Shown: piece by piece, positions 9,478 to 19,378 of the stretch | How the letters are laid out: every line of letters begins with the position of its first letter | Numbering within the stretch: position 1 is the stretch's first letter | Origin: Verrucomicrobiota bacterium | Lineage (GTDB): Bacteria > Verrucomicrobiota > Verrucomicrobiia > Methylacidiphilales > UBA1321 | DNA length: 64,000 nucleotides | Reading direction: 5' to 3' | NCBI GenBank assembly: GCA_013285645.1 | Contig: JABDHJ010000001.1 | Location: 130,537-194,536, forward strand | The notes under the pieces: model-generated | Databases searched by the model: none | Seen by the model: the letters and a program-made list of their open reading frames with translations, nothing else | What the model was told of the DNA's origin: nothing | Program-made: the position numbers and the translations under genes

Positions 9478-10143
9478 ATGACTCTATCCAACCCTCGTAC
9501 ACCGTCCCGCGCTTTTACATTGGTCGAAATGCTGGTTGTCCTGGCGATCATTGTCATTGTGAGTGCCCTTGCCATCCCCATGATTCAAGGCACGACGCGA
9601 GCCTACCAACTTAATGCAACGGGGCAGGCGATGATCAATCAACTTACTTTGGCGCGTCAAAATGCGCTCAGCAGTAGCCATCTGGTTGAAGTACGTTTCT
9701 ATCAATTGCCTGATTACAATCAACCCTCCACTGGGTCACCTAGTGTCTATCGGGCGATGCAATGCCTGACCGAAGGAGATCCCACCGCCAGCGGGAGCAT
9801 CACCCTCACCGCGCTAAGCAAGCCCTTTCTCTTTCCGGTTCCGGTGGTGTTATCGACAACGACGTCTCCCAATAATGTATCTCCGCTTCTATCGGCGGCT
9901 CCGACTCCTCCCTCCAGTACCGACCCGTTGCTCCCCAATTATGGCTCGAATTACAAATATTCGGCATTCCACTTCAAGCCGGATGGTTCCACAGATTTGA
10001 CTAATTCGTCAGCGGGCACTCCGCAAAACAGCATAACGCTCGTACTCGAAAATGATAAGGCAGGGGCGAGCGGTCTCCCTGCTAATTATGAGACCCTTCA
10101 AATCGATCCGGTCATTGGTTCGGTCCGACGCTTCCTACCATAG
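9478..10143 (+). CDS. Verru_Chthon cassette protein D (pseudopilin, GspH/FimT-like)
   Basis: This 221-residue protein carries a prepilin signal (Ala12 followed by FTLVE, Glu17 at +5) and the helix MLVVLAIIVIVSALAIP. A GspH/FimT-like segment follows (QLNATGQAMINQLTLARQNALS), and this pattern identifies it as Verru_Chthon cassette protein D. It lies 1.2 kb downstream of protein A, on the same strand but separated by an opposite-strand gene and a terminator-like hairpin. It is therefore likely transcribed separately from B-C-A. Confidence 0.87.
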   Translation: MTLSNPRTPSRAFTLVEMLVVLAIIVIVSALAIPMIQGTTRAYQLNATGQAMINQLTLARQNALSSSHLVEVRFYQLPDYNQPSTGSPSVYRAMQCLTEGDPTASGSITLTALSKPFLFPVPVVLSTTTSPNNVSPLLSAAPTPPSSTDPLLPNYGSNYKYSAFHFKPDGSTDLTNSSAGTPQNSITLVLENDKAGASGLPANYETLQIDPVIGSVRRFLP

Positions 10144-10223
10144 CGGAGCCGCTTAGACGTAGTGAGTTGTGGCCCCAATTCGTTTTCCGTTACTTGTTTC
10201 AGATCCGAGCGTTTATATAAGTC

Positions 10224-10445
10224 ATGTCCAATATTTTAAGCGATGTGTTGCAGCGACTAGGGAAGACAGTGACTGAGTCCAAAACTGGTGCGTGGGTAAA
10301 GAATCTTTTCCTGGCTGCGCTTCTGGTCGGCCAAGTGGGTTGTGCTTCTACAAGCACCGATTCGACCGATAACTCTTCAGATTTTAATCAGCCCAAGCAT
10401 GACGATTCAAACGGATGGGGAACCGGCTTCAAAGTTGCACCCTAG
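10224..10445 (+). CDS. Small putative membrane-anchored or exported protein, unknown function
   Basis: This 73-codon frame has an amphipathic start, a hydrophobic stretch at residues 27-38 and then VGCAS, which resembles a lipobox but has Gln at position -3. A short acidic, Ser/Asp-rich tail follows. It lies 80 bp after cassette gene D on the same strand and may share its transcript. I recognise no family; composition and length make it plausible rather than certain. Confidence 0.45.
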   Translation: MSNILSDVLQRLGKTVTESKTGAWVKNLFLAALLVGQVGCASTSTDSTDNSSDFNQPKHDDSNGWGTGFKVAP

Positions 10446-10496
10446 ACAACCTTAAAATAAAATCGAGGGCTGCCAAGTTGGGCACAAAACCATTCC

Positions 10497-11579
10497 CTAC
10501 CGCCGCACCCACAGCATGATGGCCAAGTCGAAGGCGAAGAAGATAACGATGACAATCTCCAGCCACAGCATGCGGCGCTCATTTACCTCGGCGTGAACCA
10601 CGCTGTAGAGCTTGTCGAGCTGGACCAGCCGTTGCTCGACGCTCGCGCGCCATTGATCGAGATAAAAGCGGTCGCGGGCACCAAGATAAACGCGAGCCAG
10701 GTGCCAGTCGCCAAAAAATTTTGTGATGTGAGTCACTTCATCCGTCAATTTCGCCACGTCCACCCGGAACCGGCGCAGGTGACGGAGCGTTTTGTTTGCC
10801 GCGCCGAACACGGACCATCCTCTCCGTTCCAAATCCTCGTAGGCGCGATCGAGGTATAAGTCCAGACGCTGGTCCATCATGCGGAACTCTTCCAACTGCA
10901 GATTGGCCAATTCCAAGGCGTACAGGACGTCATCCACATACCCGGTTAAATCGATCACCAATGCGGCGTCCCAATCGATCACGGCCAGATCGCTTTTCTC
11001 AAATGAACGCTGGATGCGAAGGACCTCGGTTACCTGCGTCTCGCTCAATTTGTCCGCCGCTGTCTCGGTCAGCAATCCGGCTACCTCGCGCCGGTTCTCA
11101 TTCAACCAGACATTTGCATCCGTGACGTTCGCCAAGTCCGTTAAACAAAAAACCGTATAGGCTTCCGGCGGTGGCGGAAACTCCGTGCGTCCCACCACCG
11201 AATCTTTCAGGCTACTGCAAACTTTGCCGCAAAAATCGACGGCCACCTTGTCGAGGGTACGCCCATCTTCCAGTGTCGGATTGTGAAAGCGCATCAGGTT
11301 TCCGAGCGCCTCGGATTCGAACCCGACCCGCATCATCACCGTGACGACCCCTACATCATAAATGCGGATCAGCAGCCTTACCGGAGAACCGTACAGATGC
11401 GCTGTCAGCGGACTGGGTTCAATCGCCAGCGGCTTATAAAGCGGCATGTCTTTGGGCAATGTCCGGTCTTTCCGGATTTCGAAAGGAAAAGGCTTTTCCG
11501 AAAGGATCTCCTGGACTCGCGGGGTAATGATTTCGTTCGCGACGTCGAACGCATACAGATAAATCACTTCGCCTTTCAT
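10497..11579 (-). CDS. RMD1/YagE-like (DUF155) family protein
   Basis: This 360-residue protein has an alpha/beta N-terminal part and a long helical second half. The C-terminal segment (FYLDQWRASVEQRLVQLDKLYSVV followed by ERRMLWLEIVIVIFFAFDLAIML) contains one transmembrane helix at ~337-357, with only a few residues after it. This layout, including the helical YL..W....EQRL pattern just before the membrane anchor, is that of DUF155/RMD1 proteins. The eukaryotic members are mitochondrial; bacterial roles are not established. It is convergent with the small gene at 10224-10445. Confidence 0.6.
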   Translation of the reverse strand: MKGEVIYLYAFDVANEIITPRVQEILSEKPFPFEIRKDRTLPKDMPLYKPLAIEPSPLTAHLYGSPVRLLIRIYDVGVVTVMMRVGFESEALGNLMRFHNPTLEDGRTLDKVAVDFCGKVCSSLKDSVVGRTEFPPPPEAYTVFCLTDLANVTDANVWLNENRREVAGLLTETAADKLSETQVTEVLRIQRSFEKSDLAVIDWDAALVIDLTGYVDDVLYALELANLQLEEFRMMDQRLDLYLDRAYEDLERRGWSVFGAANKTLRHLRRFRVDVAKLTDEVTHITKFFGDWHLARVYLGARDRFYLDQWRASVEQRLVQLDKLYSVVHAEVNERRMLWLEIVIVIFFAFDLAIMLWVRR

Positions 11580-11646
11580 GGTCGTTCCATTCTACGCGAA
11601 AGTGTCTTAAACTGAAAGCAGGTTGCCCACGGCGGATAAATGGGCG

Positions 11647-12246
11647 TCAAGAAGACGTGGTGACGTTGTGCGCAATTGAATCGACCTTCGGCTTCTTGCG
11701 CGCACGAATCGCTTCCAACTTGGTGACATTCCAGTCATCCATCGCTTGAATGACCAAGACCAGACGAATGATCTCGTCCTGGGAAAAATAACGTGGGCCG
11801 TCTCCGAGGAGCGATTTAGTCACCTCCCCTTCGGGATTGCTGGTGAGATTTTCGGCCAGTGCGAGCGCGAATCGTTCGTGCCGATTGAAAAGAACGGAAG
11901 AAGACCAGCTCTCTAATTCTCTAAGTCGCTCTTCGCGCTCGCCGTTCTTTCTTAATGCGATGGTATGAGACTCAATACCGATGGGACATTCTTGAATTTG
12001 CGCCAGTCGGAGTGCCACAAGAGCGAGGACACCGGGCCGAAGTCCCTTTTCCTCGGGGAAACCCGCCAGGAGAGTTGAGGTCGGGACGCGATTTTCGCTC
12101 ACAACTTTCGGAGATCGTTCGTGAGTTTCCATGTTTATTTTTGGTCGACTAACGGACGCGAGGAACGAAGACGTATCCAAGTACGTAACGTCAGATTTCG
12201 CGACGCGCAAACGAAAAACCAATTCGACATCCGATTGTGACAACAA
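11647..12246 (-). CDS. Carboxymuconolactone decarboxylase/AhpD-like protein
   Basis: The 199-residue frame contains the all-helical AhpD-like core: LRPGVLALVALRLAQIQECPIGIESHT, then LFNRHERFALALAENLT and YFSQDEIIRLVLVIQAMDDWN. Family peroxidases carry a CxxC-xxx-H motif. Here Cys87 and the His are kept but the second Cys is Gly90, so AhpD-type disulphide chemistry looks impaired. The first ~38 residues are unlike the family, and a Met at 12132 is a better family-length start. The gene stands alone between the DUF155-like gene and the autotransporter terminator. Confidence 0.7.
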   Translation of the reverse strand: MLSQSDVELVFRLRVAKSDVTYLDTSSFLASVSRPKINMETHERSPKVVSENRVPTSTLLAGFPEEKGLRPGVLALVALRLAQIQECPIGIESHTIALRKNGEREERLRELESWSSSVLFNRHERFALALAENLTSNPEGEVTKSLLGDGPRYFSQDEIIRLVLVIQAMDDWNVTKLEAIRARKKPKVDSIAHNVTTSS

Positions 12247-12322
12247 AGACGAGTATGTTACGCGAACTGCCGCTCATTGGCAGGGTACTGCACTCCGTTC
12301 CAAATTCAGATCAGCATAAACT

Positions 12323-12354
12323 AAAAACCCCCGGAGCGATCTCCGGGGGTTTTT
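12323..12354 (-). terminator. Strong Rho-independent terminator of the giant autotransporter gene
   Basis: A perfect 14-bp stem (12323-12336 with 12341-12354) with the 4-nt loop CGAT contains a CCCCCGG/CCGGGGG core flanked by A5 and T5. On the minus strand it comes 41 bp after the stop of the 2327-codon gene. Its symmetry would allow it to work in both directions. Confidence 0.88.
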
Positions 12355-12394
12355 AAGAGTGCCGTTAACTATCCGGCAAATATTTACGCTTCGA

Positions 12395-15300
12395 TTAGAA
12401 GGCGCACTTTACGCCGCCATCGACCGATTGGCCGAAGAAGCTTTCTCCACCAGCTTCGGCTTGGTAGTCGATGAACAGGGTCACGTGTTTGTTCAGGTCG
12501 GCATCCAAACCGGCTCCGAGCAACGCATTGTTGGGATCGCCTTTGGTGGTGCTTACTGAGAAGGCACCGCCAGGCAACCCAACAAACTGACTGTTGATGT
12601 TGTTCGACTTGTCGAGGAACTCGTGCTGCCAGAACGCATTGATGTGCGGGGTGAGGTTCACCGAGCCAACCTTGCCCGTGTAGGAGATCGCGCCACCGAG
12701 ACGGCTGCGGAGTGAATCAGACGACTGGCTGTTAATAGCCAGGTCAGCCGAGTTTGCTCCACTTTCCGTGAAGGAGTTGATTCCCATGTTGACGTAGGTC
12801 AAGCCGGCGCTAGGTCCGAAGGTGAAATCACCTTTGTGGAACTCGTAACCGCCATCCAAGTCACCGCTGAACTGCGCACCGCTCGACGATCCATTCGCCG
12901 TGCGGGTAACACCGGGGATTTGGATATCGCGGTTCGTCGAATAGTCATTCACGCCGCCCGTGAAGATACCATTGGCGAAGAAGCCGCTTTTGTCCGCGTA
13001 GGTGGCAAAGATGCCAGGCATGTAGCTATTCACCTTGGCCTTGCTGCCCTCGTTATCGAGGTCGGCATTGGTGTGGCTGTAACCGAAGAGCATACCAACC
13101 CGGAGGTTTTGAGTGACTGCGTAGTCACCGCCGATCCGGATCCGGCCCGTGGTATAGGACGAATTGCTGAAATCAGCGTTGCCGTCGATGCTGCCGAGAT
13201 CGGCGCCACCATCGAGGAACCCGTTCCACTTGCTGTACTCACCCATCGGGGCCGTCACGTTCTTGACGTCCTTGGAGTCAGCCATCGTGACACCACCCAG
13301 GATGTTCTCGTTAGAGTCGCTGAGGAGGCCGGGTTCCGTCTGGGGAGACCAGGCGAGCAAGCGACTCTTGACTCCGGACAACTGACCGCCGAGGCGGCTG
13401 TCGTTGAACGCAAAGCCTGAGGTATCGAATCCGCCAGGGCCGTTACGCTCGCGGGCAAATTCGTCATCCAGGGTCTGGACGTCGAACGCGTTGTTGTCGT
13501 AGGCGATGTTGCGCAGGATCTGGAAGCGCTGGGGAGACAACTGATCGAGCGCATAGCCCAGGCTGCCACCATCGGCTGCCGTGGACAGCCCTCCAACAAT
13601 GTTGTTGAAGAAATCCGACTGAACGGCGTTGGGATTCATCAACACGCCACCGGTCAGCATCTTTCCAAGGGCATTATTGACACCAACAGCCACATTCGTC
13701 TGATTCGGCGTCAACCCTTGGTTGAAGGTGGTGAAGTCCTGGGTTAACACGACGACCACACTGTTCGGATTAAAGGCGCCACCGAACGAGTCGTTGTAAA
13801 CCGTGATGGGCGTCACGAGGGAACTGGCGCCAGTCACAGTCACTGCAACTGGGCTGCCACCGCTCGTTTGCACCATGGTTCCCGTGGCGGAGATGACCTG
13901 GAAGCGCTCACCAGCGAGAGACGGGACATTCGACACGTCGAAGAGGACCGTGCTTCCTGCACTGAGGGTGACCGTACTCGCCTGAAGGGTATCATAGGAT
14001 AGACCCGCATCGGCCTTCGTGTTGGTGATGTTAGATGAAACAGCTTCCAGCGCCAGTGTACCCGTGGAGTTCTGCGTATACGCGCCACCAATGGTGATCG
14101 TATGAGCAACCTCTTCCGAGGGTAGGTCGAGGAAGTGTTTGGCGTAAGCGCCGCTGGCAAGTACCGATCCGTTTACAACACTACCAGTACCCAACGCATT
14201 GTTATTCGCTACGATGAGTCCGCCCGTCAGGCCATCGGGCTTCGGGGTGATGCCACCAACGATCAGAATGTCGCCGCTGTAGTTGGTGCTCGCACCGGAG
14301 AGAACCATGAAGTCGTTACCGTCCTTCACCAAGGTACCCGTTCCCGTGAACACACCTGAATAGAACGAGCCCTCACCGTTACTACCGGTGATCAACTCCG
14401 TGGCTCCCAGATTGGTGGTACCTGCACCGCTAAGAGCTCCAATGAATGTCATGCCAGACCCAGCAGGAGGGGCGAATATTCCGCTGACGTCGAAGAAGGC
14501 CCCGGCGTCCACATGGACCCGACCTGTGCCGCTGATGGAACCTGTGCCTGTGAGAGCCAAGGTGCCTGCGGTGATAACCGTGCCAGCCCCGTAGGTATTC
14601 TGACCGCTGAGGGTCTGGGTACCCGTGCCGGTCTTGATCAAGCCACCGCTGACACTATCAGAACCCGTGATCGAGCCCTGGAAGTCTTCATTATCGGCAT
14701 TGTTCACGTTAACAATCAACGTGTTCGTGCCGGTCACAACAGTGGCAGTAGTCGTACCTGTCAGGTTAGTGACTGTCTGCGCAATGTTGCTACCCGAGAT
14801 ATCGAGGGTGCTGAAGTCGCCAATTGTCACACTGCTGCTGGATGCGATGCTTGGCGTAGTACCATCTCCCACTGATACGAGTTCGAGCTTATTGTGGCCG
14901 GTAGTCGTACCGATCGTCGTCGAACCCGTGTACGTTTCTGTATTAGTGAGGATGAACGTGCCGCTGACGCCTTCGCTATCCAAGCTGCCGCCAGTTCCCG
15001 AGATCGTGCCATAAAATGCCGTCGGGGTGGCACCTGTATTCACGGTCAAGGTGTTCGCACCGAGGATCACCTGGGTCGATGTGCCCGAACTCGTCAGGTT
15101 ATTAACGGTCTGGTTGCCGCCACCCGAGATATCGAAGGCGCCTGTGCCCTCGAGCGTCAGGAGCGCGCTATTGGCGATACCCGTGTTATTCGACGTGCCA
15201 CCCAAGTTGGAGATGGCAAGTGTACCCGAGTCAATGTCCGTCTGGCCGAAGTACTGCTGGGTATTGGTAAGTGTGAGCGTTCCATTACCCGTGACGGTCA

Positions 15301-18300
15301 ATCCGCCAGTAGCGCTTCCATCGTTTTGAATGACGCCGCGGAAGGTTTGCGCCCCACTGGTTTGGTCGATCAAGGTATTCTCACCAAGAACCACAGCAGA
15401 AATCGCGCTATTGCCGCTCAGGTTCTGCACTGTGACATCCACAGGGCTGCCGGTGCCGGCACCCGATACATCGAGAGTTGCAGCGAACCCGAGTGATACT
15501 CTACCGCTCATCGAGATGTCTCCGTTGCCCACGAGGGCCAACGTATTACGGGAACCAATCGTCGTCGTGCCCGTGTAGGCCTGGACGTTGGTAAGAGTAA
15601 GCTTGGCCAAGTCACCTTCACTGTCCAAGCCGCCGCTTCCGCTGATGACACCATCAAACTCGGTGGCAGCAACAAGCGAACCGTTGCTCGTGTTCGTCTG
15701 GACAGTCAGGGTATTGGCACCAAGAACCACTAGGGAAGAAGCGACGCTGCTGGTCAGGTTCTGCACGGTCTGTCCCCCATTGGAAGCCGAGATATCGAAC
15801 GTGCCCAAGTCGCCAATCGTCAACTGATTGCTGGTTGCAATACCGTTGCTGCTTCCCGCAATGGCGAGTACACCGCCGCTATTGGTGATGGACGTTCCAC
15901 CGGTGAAGGTGTTTTGGCCCGACAAAGTCTGCGTTCCCGTACCGGTCTTGACGAAGTTGCCAGTACCAGTAAGCGAACCACCGAAGGTGACATTAGTGCC
16001 GCTGAGAATAGTGGTACCCGTCTGCAATGTGCTATGCGTCGAAGCATTTCCCAAGATAACCGTGCCGGTGCCTGAGAGTGAGCCCACCGTAGCATAGACG
16101 TTCGTAATGGCAGCCAAGTCGAGAGTGCCATTGACCGTGAAGTCTGAGTTCGCACTCAACGCATTCGAGTTGCCCGCAGCCAGGGTGTTGTTAGCCACAA
16201 CATTCGTGGGGCCCACGTAATTGTTCACACCAGCAGAAGGCGTCAGGATCAGGGTGCCTCCAACCGTAGGATTGCTGGGATCGCCAACATTGAGACCGCC
16301 ATCCGGATTCGTACCAGTGATCTGGCCAGCCATGGTCAAGCTCGTACCAGCCGGAACAACGACTGTCAGCGGCGGATCGAGAACGAAATTGTTGTTGATC
16401 TGGTAGTTATTGTTAGTGGCGTAACCGTTAACGAACCCGGTAAAGAAGTTGGCAAGTCCACCATCCGTGGTCAATGTCGTGGCCCCATCGACGTACACTG
16501 TGCCGGTACCAAAAGGCGTGATCGTCTCAGGAGTAGTCGGAGTAGTGGTGTCAATTGTCCCCGTCCCGACGATTACCGTGCCGCCAGAGACGTGCGTATC
16601 GCCGTAGCTATTTCCAGCGTATACAGGAGTAACGATTCCAGGACTGCGATCGGTACCCGTCAGATAAACCGTGCTGGTTCCCGTGATGTTCAACGTACCC
16701 GAACCCGAGATGACACCGCTGAGCCAGAGGCCAGTCGTTCCAGAAGGAGTCACCGTCAGGGTTGAAGTACCGCTGATCGCAACGTTATTGCCGAGTTGAT
16801 AACTAGGGTATGTGCCCGTACCGAGTCCATCCGTGGTCAGGGTTCCCGAGTCAGTAACCGTAAGGGCACCCGTACCGAGCGGCCCCGAAGTGATATTGCC
16901 ACTTCCAAAAGAGCCGCTGAACTGAGTGCTGCTTCCCAATTCAATCGTACCGGCATTGCCATCGACGTCCGTGCCGGTGGTGGCATTGATGTTGTCCTTG
17001 AAGGTCGTTCCACCCGAGTAGGTGCTGGTGCTGCTCGAGAGATAAAGCGTGCCAGTACCGGTCTTGGTGATACCGCCGGTTCCGATGATGTCACCTGCAT
17101 ATGCGCCCGGGCTGGTGTAGTCGCCGCCAACGGTCAGATTTCCAGACCGCAGATTGACAACGCCACCGGTGCCGGTGAGAGAACCGATCTCTTCGTTTTG
17201 ATCGTTGAGATCCAACGTACCAGTCGTGCTCATGGTCACGGCTGAGTTGAGGCCGAAAGCACCGCTGACAAAGGCACCCTTGCCATCGACCGTCTGGCCA
17301 ACCCCTGCCTGCAAGATGCCAGCAGTAACAAAGGTAGGCCCCGTGTAGGTGTTCTGTCCGTTGAGGCGGAGGGTCGTGTTAACCGCATTCTGCGTCACGC
17401 TCGTGACGTTATTATTGATGACACCGTTGACGGTGGTTGTTCCACCCGTAGCTGCAGTACTGGAGTTCGAGAAGGACCCAGTAAAGCTAAGCGCACCGAG
17501 CGTCGTGTCGCCGTTACCGGTCGCACTGATGACCAGATTGGCCGTGCCCGTGCTGGTGATGTTGGCCTCGGTCAGCGTCGATCCGTTTGTGCTGGCGTTA
17601 GTCAGAGTGATGGTTACGGGTGTGGCCGATCCAGTCAACGTAACGTTGTCATTCGCGCCCATGTTGAGGCTGTTCGTTCCACCATAAGTGAAGCTGCCGT
17701 TCCAAGTCTGGCTGGTATTACCTGCAGTAACCGTGCCACCGAGGGTGTTATCCAGCTCAGTTCCACCATCGATGATCAAAGCACCCCTGCCCGCGGCATT
17801 ATTCGCGAGGAAGTTGAGGCGACCGGACGCGAGGGTCGTGGTTCCTGTGAAAGTATTGGTCAAAAGAACATTGCCGAGACTCACGGCGTTGGCCGTAGTC
17901 GATCCAGAGATCGTCAGGTTACCCGTGCCTTGAATGAGACCGGTGAAGGTATCGTTAGCGGCAACATTGTTGGCGATCGTCAGGGTGTTGGTGCCATTGA
18001 GGTTGAGCGTTCCAAAAGTCCCCGTAAATTCTTGAAGCGTGTTGTTTGCATTAATATTAACAACGGCGAGAAGATCTGTCCCGGTATTGACCTGGGCAAC
18101 ACCGGTTCCAAGCGCGCCGACAGCGTTAAGATTCAGTGTGGAGGCATCGAAGATATTGCCGCCGACGTTCACGCGAGTTCCAGAAGCGATCGAGCCCGAA
18201 GTGCTGCCCAGGTTCAAATCACCGGTTCCAGTAACAGCAAACGTAACAGCCGTAGGCGTGCTGATCGAACCGAGCGTAAGAACCGTCGTGCTGCCAGTGT

Positions 18301-19378
18301 GATGACCGAGATTGAAAGTAGCGTTGCCGGTGATGTTGGTCGCACCGAAGGTGACGCCAGCCGTGCCGCTAGTCGCGTGGCTTCCCGCAGTGATATTCAA
18401 CGTGTTGGCGCCGATGCCCAGAGTTCCCAAAGTATAAGTGTTGCCCGCTCCAGCTGTCGCGGCATCCGTGATGATCGTCGTGTTGCCAGTAATATTCGTG
18501 TTGTTAGGAACCGAAACAGCGGCACCGTTGGTAGCGGCCTGAAGAAGAAGTGTACCTCCACTCAAAGCGAGATCACCCGTTCCCAAGCCAGTCGTCGTGC
18601 TGGTGACCTTGATCGTGCCGGAAGAGAGCGTCGTCGTACCCGAGTAGGTGTTAGTGCCGGCGAGTGTCAGCGTGCCCGTGCCGGAGTAAGTGAGATTTGC
18701 CTTCGACAAGCCATCGACGACATTACCAGCAATGTTGATATTGCCAGTGCCGTTTAGCGTGTCCGTAATGGTTCCCGCAGCAGAGTTGAGATTATTCAAG
18801 ACCAATCCTGTCGTCCCGGAGACCCCGAGAGTCAGAGTGCTGCCAGCGCCAGTAGCCGTAATCGCCTGACTACCGCCCCCATTATTAATCAAAGAACCAT
18901 TGATGACGATGGCACCGGTATTCATCGTGAACGTTAGCGCTGTGCCGTTCGTGAAAATACCGCCGGGACTATTGAACGTCTGAGTATTGGTGGTCTGGTT
19001 ATTGATACCGTTCACGAGTGTGAAGGTAGCACCGTTCATGGTATAAGCGTTTCCGCCGTTGAACAGGATCGTGCCAACATTAAAGGCGGCGTTAGTCAGA
19101 TTATCAGTCAGCGCGTAGGTATTAGTCGCCCCAAAAGTGATAGAGTCGCCGGGAGCTGGCGCCGTGTTTCCAACCCAGTTGGTTCCCGTCGCCCAGGTAG
19201 CATCATTGGTGTTGTTAAGAACTACGGTAGCGGCCTGTGCGGATTGGCCGAGGATCAATAGAGCTGCACCTGCGACGGCCAGCGCGGATCGAGTTATCTT
19301 AACAAGCATAGTGATACTGGAATAATTTTTCATTTTCATAGTTCCCGATTTTGTTTGGTTCATTCTCCTAAGTGCCAT
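12395..19378 (-). CDS. Giant autotransporter with beta-strand repeats and C-terminal beta-barrel
   Basis: The 2327-codon frame has a signal peptide ending GQSAQA-ATV and a passenger of roughly 1950 residues. The passenger is made of many short repeats of the type LTLTNTxTYTGxTTIxSGTL (autotransporter-associated beta-strand repeats), low in Cys and charged residues. The last ~280 residues form a type V secretion barrel with alternating strands (TGRIRIGGDYAVTQNLRVGM) ending in Phe. The protein would be exported by Sec and displayed on the outer membrane, probably as an adhesin or glycan-binding stalk. The start is uncertain: Met14 or Met16 (19339 or 19333) gives a more normal signal peptide, and a possible -10 box (GATAAT) lies close to the first Met. 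Confidence 0.9.
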   Translation of the reverse strand: MALRRMNQTKSGTMKMKNYSSITMLVKITRSALAVAGAALLILGQSAQAATVVLNNTNDATWATGTNWVGNTAPAPGDSITFGATNTYALTDNLTNAAFNVGTILFNGGNAYTMNGATFTLVNGINNQTTNTQTFNSPGGIFTNGTALTFTMNTGAIVINGSLINNGGGSQAITATGAGSTLTLGVSGTTGLVLNNLNSAAGTITDTLNGTGNINIAGNVVDGLSKANLTYSGTGTLTLAGTNTYSGTTTLSSGTIKVTSTTTGLGTGDLALSGGTLLLQAATNGAAVSVPNNTNITGNTTIITDAATAGAGNTYTLGTLGIGANTLNITAGSHATSGTAGVTFGATNITGNATFNLGHHTGSTTVLTLGSISTPTAVTFAVTGTGDLNLGSTSGSIASGTRVNVGGNIFDASTLNLNAVGALGTGVAQVNTGTDLLAVVNINANNTLQEFTGTFGTLNLNGTNTLTIANNVAANDTFTGLIQGTGNLTISGSTTANAVSLGNVLLTNTFTGTTTLASGRLNFLANNAAGRGALIIDGGTELDNTLGGTVTAGNTSQTWNGSFTYGGTNSLNMGANDNVTLTGSATPVTITLTNASTNGSTLTEANITSTGTANLVISATGNGDTTLGALSFTGSFSNSSTAATGGTTTVNGVINNNVTSVTQNAVNTTLRLNGQNTYTGPTFVTAGILQAGVGQTVDGKGAFVSGAFGLNSAVTMSTTGTLDLNDQNEEIGSLTGTGGVVNLRSGNLTVGGDYTSPGAYAGDIIGTGGITKTGTGTLYLSSSTSTYSGGTTFKDNINATTGTDVDGNAGTIELGSSTQFSGSFGSGNITSGPLGTGALTVTDSGTLTTDGLGTGTYPSYQLGNNVAISGTSTLTVTPSGTTGLWLSGVISGSGTLNITGTSTVYLTGTDRSPGIVTPVYAGNSYGDTHVSGGTVIVGTGTIDTTTPTTPETITPFGTGTVYVDGATTLTTDGGLANFFTGFVNGYATNNNYQINNNFVLDPPLTVVVPAGTSLTMAGQITGTNPDGGLNVGDPSNPTVGGTLILTPSAGVNNYVGPTNVVANNTLAAGNSNALSANSDFTVNGTLDLAAITNVYATVGSLSGTGTVILGNASTHSTLQTGTTILSGTNVTFGGSLTGTGNFVKTGTGTQTLSGQNTFTGGTSITNSGGVLAIAGSSNGIATSNQLTIGDLGTFDISASNGGQTVQNLTSSVASSLVVLGANTLTVQTNTSNGSLVAATEFDGVISGSGGLDSEGDLAKLTLTNVQAYTGTTTIGSRNTLALVGNGDISMSGRVSLGFAATLDVSGAGTGSPVDVTVQNLSGNSAISAVVLGENTLIDQTSGAQTFRGVIQNDGSATGGLTVTGNGTLTLTNTQQYFGQTDIDSGTLAISNLGGTSNNTGIANSALLTLEGTGAFDISGGGNQTVNNLTSSGTSTQVILGANTLTVNTGATPTAFYGTISGTGGSLDSEGVSGTFILTNTETYTGSTTIGTTTGHNKLELVSVGDGTTPSIASSSSVTIGDFSTLDISGSNIAQTVTNLTGTTTATVVTGTNTLIVNVNNADNEDFQGSITGSDSVSGGLIKTGTGTQTLSGQNTYGAGTVITAGTLALTGTGSISGTGRVHVDAGAFFDVSGIFAPPAGSGMTFIGALSGAGTTNLGATELITGSNGEGSFYSGVFTGTGTLVKDGNDFMVLSGASTNYSGDILIVGGITPKPDGLTGGLIVANNNALGTGSVVNGSVLASGAYAKHFLDLPSEEVAHTITIGGAYTQNSTGTLALEAVSSNITNTKADAGLSYDTLQASTVTLSAGSTVLFDVSNVPSLAGERFQVISATGTMVQTSGGSPVAVTVTGASSLVTPITVYNDSFGGAFNPNSVVVVLTQDFTTFNQGLTPNQTNVAVGVNNALGKMLTGGVLMNPNAVQSDFFNNIVGGLSTAADGGSLGYALDQLSPQRFQILRNIAYDNNAFDVQTLDDEFARERNGPGGFDTSGFAFNDSRLGGQLSGVKSRLLAWSPQTEPGLLSDSNENILGGVTMADSKDVKNVTAPMGEYSKWNGFLDGGADLGSIDGNADFSNSSYTTGRIRIGGDYAVTQNLRVGMLFGYSHTNADLDNEGSKAKVNSYMPGIFATYADKSGFFANGIFTGGVNDYSTNRDIQIPGVTRTANGSSSGAQFSGDLDGGYEFHKGDFTFGPSAGLTYVNMGINSFTESGANSADLAINSQSSDSLRSRLGGAISYTGKVGSVNLTPHINAFWQHEFLDKSNNINSQFVGLPGGAFSVSTTKGDPNNALLGAGLDADLNKHVTLFIDYQAEAGGESFFGQSVDGGVKCAF

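Noticed and set aside
12836-18757. Long rightward open frames opposite the giant autotransporter (such as 12836-13420 and 17930-18757)
   Set aside because: They are antisense to a long repeat-rich gene and have biased, low-complexity composition with no domain or ribosome site. They arise from the repeated codons of the real gene.
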